Shown: positions 1 through 4,356 of the stretch, piece after piece
Position numbering within the stretch: the first letter of the stretch is position 1
Layout of the letters: every line of letters begins with the position of its first letter
Assembly (NCBI GenBank): GCA_044359175.1
Contig: JBIKMO010000251.1
Location: 1 to 6,486, forward strand
Direction of reading: 5' to 3'
Length of the DNA stretch: 6,486 bases
From: UBA4615 sp044359175
GTDB lineage: Bacteria > Pseudomonadota > Gammaproteobacteria > Burkholderiales > Burkholderiaceae_E
Made by a program: the position numbers and the translations under genes
The notes under the pieces: model-generated
Told to the model about the DNA's origin: nothing
Databases searched by the model: none
Seen by the model: only the letters and a program-made list of their open reading frames with translations

Positions 1-230
1 GGACGGCTGGTATCGCGGCGGAAGCCGAAGGCGCTCAGACGGGTCCGACCCGCCCGCCGAGCGTCGCGCTTCGTCGGCCCGGCGATGACCCTAGCGGTCT
101 CGAACTGGCGGCATCGGGCCGGCTCACCACCGAGCGTTCGGCCGGCAGCACCCGACGGGGCGCCCCCATCGGCGTCGTCGCCGTCGGCAGGCCGCGCCAG
201 GCGATTCGCGGCCGGCCCACGGCGGGCGGT
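1..230. other. non-coding left edge, no supported gene
   Basis: This stretch lies downstream of the leftward gene that ends at 231. I see no convincing gene in it. One forward frame is open from the window edge to a TGA at 86-88 and reads DGWYRGGSRRRSDGSD at its start, so it could be the last 28 residues of a gene lying to the left. That is too little to assign. The other open frames here are Arg/Pro/Ala-rich, as expected from random GC-rich DNA. The only structure I can point to is the inverted repeat listed separately at 190-213. Confidence 0.45.
190..213 (-). terminator. stem-loop downstream of the leftward gene
   Basis: GGCCGCG at 190-196 and CGCGGCC at 207-213 form a perfect 7-bp, all-G/C inverted repeat around a 10-base loop. 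It begins 17 bases past the TGA of the leftward gene, where a terminator or mRNA 3'-end-protecting hairpin would sit. No run of T follows on the minus strand, so it is not a classical intrinsic terminator. At this GC content a 7-bp stem may be chance. Confidence 0.25.
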
Positions 231-956
231 TCAGCGTCGCCAGACCAGGCGCTGTCCGCCGGTCTCGGTGATCATGTAGTCGCCTGCGCGGCGGATCGCG
301 GCGAGGCGTTGAAAGCCGCTTTCGCCTTCGAGCGCGACCCAGAGCTCGCCGCCTCGAACCTGCCAGCGCCCGCTGAACTCCAGCGTCTGACCGCCCGAAT
401 GGCTCCACTGGCCGCCGCCGCCCGCAGAACGCACCCACTGCCGCGCGCGGCCATCCTCGCCGAGCTCCAGAGTCCTGACCGTGTTGAACGACGCGAATCC
501 GCCTGCACCGCCTGGGCTGTTGATCTGCGACTCGTGATGCCAGCGTCCGACGAACGCCGGGTCGATCCGTCCGCCCGCGGCGGACCCAGCGGGTGCGGCA
601 CCCACGCGCCGCAGCGTCACCGTGCCGCCACCGTCGCCGGCGTCGGGACGCACGGTCAGCAGCAGGTCGTCGCCCTCGATCCGGCCATCGAGCCGAAGCA
701 GGCGCTGCCCGCTCGCCGGATCGTGGGCTCCAGCCTGCAGACGCGAGCCCTGCAGCGTGCCGCGCACCGCCAGCGTGACGCCGCCCTCCTGAAGCGACCC
801 CTCGGCACGCCCGCCCGTCACTTCGACCGACAGCAGCGTCCTCACGCCGCGCACGCTGGCCTCCCAAGCCTGCGTGCTCGACGCGCCTCGCGTGTCCGCG
901 GTGGCGTGCGAGGCGAGCAGCGTGGCGAGCGTCGTGATGGCGTGGCGGCGGTTCAT
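231..956 (-). CDS. exported protein of unknown function, lipocalin-like C-terminal module
   Basis: I do not recognise a named gene. The product is 241 residues. It begins MNRRHAITTLATLLASHATA, a signal peptide with an Arg pair at residues 3-4 (weakly Tat-like), a modest hydrophobic stretch and a probable cut after A20 (Ala-Thr-Ala), so it should act in the periplasm or outside the cell. Residues about 35-117 are beta-rich, with short alternating strands separated by Gly (TGGRAEGSLQEGG, LDGRIEGDDLLLTV). After a Gly/Ala linker (118-130), residues 131-241 form a second module that starts FVGRWHHES and ends GQRLVWRR, with Trp at 139, 174, 184, 198, 206 and 239. I recall this FVGxW...GRW...W.R layout from small secreted betaproteobacterial proteins and liken it to lipocalin-type barrels; this is resemblance, not a family assignment. 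No enzyme motif or cysteine is visible. The ATG at 954-956 was chosen because the signal peptide begins there; no clear Shine-Dalgarno precedes it. The gene diverges from the parE group. Confidence 0.78.
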   Translation of the reverse strand: MNRRHAITTLATLLASHATADTRGASSTQAWEASVRGVRTLLSVEVTGGRAEGSLQEGGVTLAVRGTLQGSRLQAGAHDPASGQRLLRLDGRIEGDDLLLTVRPDAGDGGGTVTLRRVGAAPAGSAAGGRIDPAFVGRWHHESQINSPGGAGGFASFNTVRTLELGEDGRARQWVRSAGGGGQWSHSGGQTLEFSGRWQVRGGELWVALEGESGFQRLAAIRRAGDYMITETGGQRLVWRR

Positions 957-1181
957 CGCGGTGGTCTCGAAGGGGCTCGGGCGAGGGCGGTGGCGCGACC
1001 CTGCGCTGTCGACAACGGTCCTGGGTTCCGCGCCCCGGCGACGCCCCGGAGACGCCTCAGCGAACTGCGCGACGCAATCGGTCGTATCGACTTGCCACCG
1101 GCGTGAGGCCGATCGGCAGCGTCGGATCCGTTCGGGCAGCCTGCGGGTGCATCGTACCGCGGGTCCCGATGCCGGACGCCG

Positions 1182-1201
1182 GCTGCCGCCATGGCCGCAG
1201 C
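1182..1201. promoter_or_regulatory. 20-bp dyad, candidate operator
   Basis: The sequence GCTGCCGCCATGGCCGCAGC reads the same on both strands except for one mismatched pair (C1187 opposite C1196), so 9 of the 10 positions in each arm pair, with no spacer. It lies in the middle of the divergent intergenic region, 225 bases from the leftward start and 211 from the rightward start. The shape suits a homodimeric regulator. I do not match it to a known regulator's site, and in 70% GC DNA such a dyad could arise by chance. Confidence 0.22.
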
Positions 1202-1400
1202 GTTGCGTCGCGCTGTGCGGTGCTGAACGGTGGGGTGCGCCGGGCACGGCGGCGCCTTCGGACGGTTCGCAGACGCAGGCATCTCCCGAGGACACCCGGC
1301 CCGCCGCGCAGGCACGGAGCCGTCGCGGCGTGGTCCTGAGCCCTCGATCGCCGGGCGTGCGCACGGGTCCGGCCGTCCCGCGGCAAGCCGTGACCGCGGG

Positions 1401-1406
1401 TACACT
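1401..1406 (+). promoter_or_regulatory. -10 element, probable leaderless start for small membrane protein
   Basis: TACACT matches the sigma70 -10 consensus TATAAT at four of six positions, including the key T-A at the start and the final T. It ends six bases before the ATG at 1413, so transcription starting about seven bases after the hexamer would begin at the A of the start codon. No good -35 hexamer is visible 16-18 bases upstream (the region reads as G/C). The same spacing is seen ahead of parE at 1659-1664. Confidence 0.42.
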
Positions 1407-1412
1407 GCGCCC

Positions 1413-1613
1413 ATGGAGTCCGCCAGCCCGGTTGCAGCCGCGCGTGCGTTCGGCCCGCCCCGAGTCCGGCGCTCGGCGCGGCGCGCCGCTCTCCTCAGGG
1501 TCGCGACCGTGCTGGTCGCGGCCGCCGTCCTGATCGGAACCTTCGCGCTGTACCTGCGTCCGTCGGCGATGCTCGACTTCGGGCAGTTGATGATCCTCTG
1601 CGGCATGCGCTGA
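1413..1613 (+). CDS. small single-span membrane protein, unknown function
   Basis: The product is 66 residues. Residues 1-29 are polar and Arg-rich (R11, R17, R19, R20, R23, R24, R29). Residues about 27-49 form one hydrophobic helix (ALLRVATVLVAAAVLIGTFA and on to Y47-L48). A short tail, YLRPSAMLDFGQLMILCGMR, follows the helix. By the positive-inside rule the N-terminus should be cytoplasmic and the tail periplasmic. I recall small proteins ending in a comparable hydrophobic tail after one membrane span in other betaproteobacteria, but know no function. The ATG at 1413 was chosen because a -10-like hexamer sits six bases upstream and the charged-then-hydrophobic pattern begins there. The frame stays open further upstream (ATG at 1230), but that extension looks non-coding. 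There is no Shine-Dalgarno. It ends 57 bases before parE on the same strand, so some parE transcription may read through from it. Confidence 0.65.
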   Translation: MESASPVAAARAFGPPRVRRSARRAALLRVATVLVAAAVLIGTFALYLRPSAMLDFGQLMILCGMR

Positions 1614-1622
1614 CGGCCAAGG

Positions 1623-1637
1623 CGGCGCGGTGCGCCG
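1623..1637 (+). other. short stem-loop between small membrane gene and parE
   Basis: CGGCGC at 1623-1628 and GCGCCG at 1632-1637 pair perfectly around a three-base GGT loop. It begins 10 bases after the TGA of the small membrane protein gene and ends 21 bases before the parE -10-like hexamer. There is no T run after it, so it is not a standard intrinsic terminator. It could mark the 3' end of the upstream message or be chance. Confidence 0.2.
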
Positions 1638-1658
1638 GAGCCCTCGGCGCCGACGCGC

Positions 1659-1664
1659 GATAAT
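1659..1664 (+). promoter_or_regulatory. -10 element, probable leaderless parE promoter
   Basis: GATAAT matches TATAAT at five of six positions and is a rare A/T-rich island in this GC-rich stretch. It ends six bases before the parE ATG, placing a start point seven bases downstream exactly at the A of the initiation codon. There is no Shine-Dalgarno in between: the nearest GGAG (1637-1640) is 30 bases from the ATG. No convincing -35 hexamer or TGn extension is present, so the promoter may be weak or activator-dependent. Confidence 0.5.
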
Positions 1665-1670
1665 GCGTCG

Positions 1671-3680
1671 ATGGCCACCCGAACGAGCGACTACACCGAG
1701 GCGTCGATCCGCGTCCTGAAGGGCCTGGAGCCGGTTCGCCAGCGGCCCGGGATGTACACCCGCACCGATACCCCGCTGCACGTGGTGCAGGAGGTGATCG
1801 ACAACGCGGCCGACGAGGCGCTCGCCGGTCACGCTCGGCGGATCGACGTCACGCTGCGGGCCGACGGCGGGGTGGCGGTCGAGGACGACGGCCGGGGCAT
1901 CCCGGTGGGCCTTCACCCGGACGAAGGCGTGCCCACCGTGGAGATCGTCTTCACGCGACTGCACGCCGGCGGCAAGTTCGACAAGCAGGCCGGCGGCGCG
2001 TACAGCTTCTCGGGCGGCCTCCACGGGGTCGGCGTGTCGGTCACCAACGCGCTGTCCAGCCGGCTCGAGGTCACCGTCTGGCGGTCCGACGATCGTGGTC
2101 ATGGCGTGCACACGATCGCCTTCGGCGGGGGCGAGGTCGTGCGGCCGCTCGCATCGCGTGCGGCCGACCGGGGCGAGCGGCGCAGCGGCACGCGCGTCGA
2201 AGTCTGGCCGGATCCGAAGTACTTCGACAGCCCGGTGCTCCCGCCCGCCGACCTCGAGCGGCTGCTGCGCTCCAAGGCGGTACTGCTGCCGGGAGTGCGG
2301 GTGACGCTGCTGCACGAGAAGACCGGCCAGAGCCGGTCGTGGCAGTACGCCGAGGGCCTGCGCGGCTACCTGACCGAGGCGCTCGCCGCCGAGGCGAGCG
2401 GCTCTCAGCCGGGCGAGGGCGGGCTGGTGGTACCACCGTTCGAGGGCGAGCAGTACACCGAAGCGGGCCACGAGACCTTCGCCGAGGGCGAGGGCGCGCA
2501 GTGGGTGGTGGCCTGGACCGAGTCCGGGGCCCTCGTGCGCGAATCCTACGTCAACCTGATTCCCACCCCGGCCGGAGGCACCCATGAGTCGGGCTTGCGC
2601 GAGGGCCTGTTCGCGGCGATCAAGGGGTTCGTCGAACTGCACTCGCTGCTGCCCAAGGGCGTGAAGCTGATGCCCGAGGACGCGTTCGCCCGGGCGAGCT
2701 TCGTGTTGTCGGCGAAGGTGCTCGACCCGCAGTTCCAGGGGCAGATCAAGGAACGGCTCAACTCTCGAGACGCGCTGCGCCTGGTCGCGGGCTACGTGCG
2801 CGGGCGGCTCGAGCTGTGGCTGAACCAGCATGTCGACTTCGGCCGTAGGCTGGCCGACCTGGTGATCCGCCAGGCCCAGGCGCGGCAGCGCTCCGCGCAG
2901 AAAGTCGAGAAGCGCAAGAGCTCGGGCGTGGCCGTGCTGCCCGGCAAGCTCACCGACTGCGAGAGCACCGATCTGACCCGCAACGAGGTCTTCCTGGTCG
3001 AAGGCGATTCCGCGGGCGGCTCGGCCAAGATGGGTCGGGACAAGGAGTTTCAGGCGATCCTGCCGCTGCGCGGCAAGGTACTCAACACCTGGGAGACCGA
3101 CCGGGATCGGCTGTTCGCGAACACCGAGATCCACGACATCTCCGTGGCGATCGGCGTCGACCCGCACGGGCCGGCAGACGCGCCGGACCTCTCCGGACTG
3201 CGCTACGGCAAGGTCTGCATCCTGTCGGACGCCGACGTCGACGGCGCGCACATCCAGGTGCTGCTTCTGACACTGTTCTTCCGGCACTTCCCCAGGCTGA
3301 TCGAGGCAGGCCACGTGTTCGTCGCACGACCGCCGCTGTTTCGCATCGACGTGCCGGCCCAGGGCCGCAGACCGTTGCGTAAGGTCTACTGTCTGGACGA
3401 AGGCGAGCTTCGCCATGCCGAGGACAAGCTTCGCAAGGACGGCCTGCGCGAGGGGGCCTGGACCATCTCGCGCTTCAAGGGTCTGGGCGAGATGACCGCG
3501 GAGCAGCTGTGGGAGACCACGCTGAACCCCGACACGCGACGGCTGCTGCGGGTGTCGCTGGGCGAGGTCGACGACGGCGCCACCGCTCGGCGGTTCACGA
3601 TGCTGATGGGTAAGGGCGAGGCGGCTGCACGGCGCAGCTGGCTCGAAGAGCACGGTAACGAGGTCGAGGTCGACATCTGA
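1671..3680 (+). CDS. parE: DNA topoisomerase IV subunit B (ParE)
   Basis: This is the ATP-hydrolysing subunit of topoisomerase IV, which with ParC forms a ParE2-ParC2 tetramer that unlinks catenated daughter chromosomes in the cytoplasm. The 669-residue product is complete. The GHKL ATPase domain shows EVIDNAADEALAG (41-53, with E41 and the Mg-binding N45), DDGRGIP (72-78) and the Gly-rich ATP lid LHAGG...SFSGGLHGVGVSVTNAL (98-128). The transducer carries the QTK-type loop as GQIKERL (357-363, Ile for the Thr of E. coli; I believe this is normal in betaproteobacteria). The TOPRIM domain shows LVEGDSAGGSAK (442-453, catalytic E444), PLRGKVLN (465-472) and the metal-binding DADVD (520-524). The end has RFKGLGEM (601-608) and a conserved-looking NPDTRRL (619-625). 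It lacks the large insertion of proteobacterial GyrB, which with the linked parC decides ParE over GyrB. At 669 residues it is slightly longer than E. coli ParE (630). The ATG at 1671 fits the family N-terminus and the -10 position. The lipoprotein gene follows after 31 bases. Confidence 0.97.
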   Translation: MATRTSDYTEASIRVLKGLEPVRQRPGMYTRTDTPLHVVQEVIDNAADEALAGHARRIDVTLRADGGVAVEDDGRGIPVGLHPDEGVPTVEIVFTRLHAGGKFDKQAGGAYSFSGGLHGVGVSVTNALSSRLEVTVWRSDDRGHGVHTIAFGGGEVVRPLASRAADRGERRSGTRVEVWPDPKYFDSPVLPPADLERLLRSKAVLLPGVRVTLLHEKTGQSRSWQYAEGLRGYLTEALAAEASGSQPGEGGLVVPPFEGEQYTEAGHETFAEGEGAQWVVAWTESGALVRESYVNLIPTPAGGTHESGLREGLFAAIKGFVELHSLLPKGVKLMPEDAFARASFVLSAKVLDPQFQGQIKERLNSRDALRLVAGYVRGRLELWLNQHVDFGRRLADLVIRQAQARQRSAQKVEKRKSSGVAVLPGKLTDCESTDLTRNEVFLVEGDSAGGSAKMGRDKEFQAILPLRGKVLNTWETDRDRLFANTEIHDISVAIGVDPHGPADAPDLSGLRYGKVCILSDADVDGAHIQVLLLTLFFRHFPRLIEAGHVFVARPPLFRIDVPAQGRRPLRKVYCLDEGELRHAEDKLRKDGLREGAWTISRFKGLGEMTAEQLWETTLNPDTRRLLRVSLGEVDDGATARRFTMLMGKGEAAARRSWLEEHGNEVEVDI

Positions 3681-3699
3681 GAGTCGGCCGCGCAGCGAT

Positions 3700-3705
3700 G
3701 GAGGA
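3700..3705 (+). promoter_or_regulatory. ribosome binding site of the lipoprotein gene
   Basis: GGAGGA, a near-perfect Shine-Dalgarno, ends six bases before the ATG at 3712. It decides that start over the in-frame ATGs at 3751 and 3769, which have no comparable site and would shorten the charged region of the signal peptide. It contrasts with parE, which has none, and implies the lipoprotein is translated by a leadered route from the parE message. Confidence 0.62.
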
Positions 3706-3711
3706 CGAGGG

Positions 3712-4290
3712 ATGCTTCGGGTGACGAAACCGATCGGCGGGCTCGCCCGCATGCGAGCGGACCGCGCGATGCTGGCCGTGCTGGCAGCGGCCTTTGCGCT
3801 TGCGGCGTGCGGTGGCGACAGCGCGGGCAGCGGCGCCTCGGGCACGGGCGCCACTCAGAACCCGCCGACGGCGGGCGGCGGGGGCGGGGGAACCGCCACG
3901 CTGTCGGTGGTCGTGTCCGGTGCGATCCCCACGTCGGGCAACGGGGCGGTGACCGGCGGTGCGGGCACCTCGAGCGTGGTCTCGGGTACCGTGCGCCGGC
4001 TGATCGCCGACGGTACCGGCAATGGCCAGCAGCACCGCTTCACGGTCGACTACGACGGCGTGACCGGTGTCGTGATCTCGGTCACCCACGGCTGGGGCAC
4101 GTCCCTGTCCGCGCTGGATGCGGCCACGCAGTGTGTGCGGGCAGCGACCGTGGTCGGGCAGGCGGTCTGCGGCGATGCGGTGAGCGTCGATCTCGCAGCC
4201 CGGCGGGCTGCGTTCTCGGGGGCGGTGCTGCGGGGTTCAGGTACGTTCACGTCGATCCTCACCGGCCAGATCGGCTTCACGGCGCCCTGA
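3712..4290 (+). CDS. lipoprotein of unknown function between parE and parC
   Basis: I do not recognise a named family. The 192-residue product starts with a basic n-region (R3, K6, R13, R15, R18), then the hydrophobic stretch MLAVLAAAFALAAC (20-33) with lipobox LAAC, so signal peptidase II should cut before C33 and the protein should be lipid-anchored. After the Cys comes GGDS, then a Gly/Ser/Thr/Pro-rich linker with a run of six Gly (55-60). The body (61-192) alternates hydrophobic and small residues as in a beta-sheet protein (TATLSVVVSG, VTGVVISVTHGWGT). Two more cysteines, C141 and C153, are 11 residues apart and could form a disulfide in the periplasm. The end VSVDLAARRAAF...TSILTGQIGF looks like closing strands. 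No catalytic motif is visible. It sits 31 bases after parE and 66 before parC on the same strand, so co-transcription is likely, but nothing in the protein suggests a role in DNA topology. The strong Shine-Dalgarno and clean lipobox argue it is real. Confidence 0.82.
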   Translation: MLRVTKPIGGLARMRADRAMLAVLAAAFALAACGGDSAGSGASGTGATQNPPTAGGGGGGTATLSVVVSGAIPTSGNGAVTGGAGTSSVVSGTVRRLIADGTGNGQQHRFTVDYDGVTGVVISVTHGWGTSLSALDAATQCVRAATVVGQAVCGDAVSVDLAARRAAFSGAVLRGSGTFTSILTGQIGFTAP

Positions 4291-4325
4291 GCCGATGCGA
4301 CGACCCCTGTTGGACTCCCTGATGC

Positions 4326-4352
4326 CCCGGTGGGCCCGCGGCCCCGGGAGGA
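4326..4352 (+). promoter_or_regulatory. parC ribosome binding site with overlapping hairpin
   Basis: The Shine-Dalgarno GGGAGGA (4346-4352) ends four bases before the parC GTG and supports that start over the in-frame GTG at 4330. Directly upstream, CCCGG (4326-4330) can pair with CCGGG (4344-4348), and inside it GGCC (4333-4336) pairs with GGCC (4340-4343) around a CGC loop, leaving a two-base bulge (4331-4332). All nine pairs are G-C. The hairpin takes up the first three G of the Shine-Dalgarno, so it could restrain ParC translation. There is no T run, so a terminator is unlikely. An alternative fold is the simple five-pair hairpin 4332-4344, which leaves the Shine-Dalgarno free. Confidence 0.42.
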
Positions 4353-4356
4353 CTGC

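Larger units (their letters stand above)
957..1412. other. divergent intergenic region, no supported gene
   Basis: These 456 bases separate the start of the leftward exported-protein gene from the start of the rightward small membrane protein. Several frames are open through it on both strands, but their translations are dominated by Arg, Pro, Ala and Gly without hydrophobic periodicity, signal peptide or motif, so I treat them as noise of high GC. It should hold the promoter of the leftward gene; I could not find a credible -35/-10 pair for it. What it does contain is an imperfect 20-bp dyad at 1182-1201, a weaker inverted repeat just to its left (GCATCG 1149-1154 with CGATGC 1167-1172), and the -10-like element at 1401-1406. 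Confidence 0.5.

Noticed and set aside
309..1106. A 265-codon plus-strand open frame opposite the leftward exported-protein gene.
   Set aside because: It is in register with the leftward gene and mirrors its codon bias. The minus-strand reading has a signal peptide and ordered beta/Trp pattern, while the plus reading is Arg/Ala/His-rich and runs on into non-coding DNA.
1057..1386. A 109-codon minus-strand open frame in the intergenic region.
   Set aside because: Very Arg-rich, no Shine-Dalgarno, no hydrophobic pattern or motif, and several other frames are equally open over the same bases.
2739..2759. GQIKERL in ParE instead of the GQTKERL of E. coli, a change in the ATP-contacting loop.
   Set aside because: The Gln and Lys are kept, and I recall Ile here as usual in betaproteobacterial ParE, so I take it as lineage variation rather than a defect.
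231..3854. A continuous minus-strand open frame of 1207 codons running antisense through parE, the intergenic region and the leftward gene.
   Set aside because: Its triplets coincide with those of parE. It stays open because parE has no TTA, CTA or TCA codons, which GC-rich genomes avoid. Only the last 241 codons (from the ATG at 954-956) look like a protein; the rest has no protein-like pattern and antiparallels a known gene.
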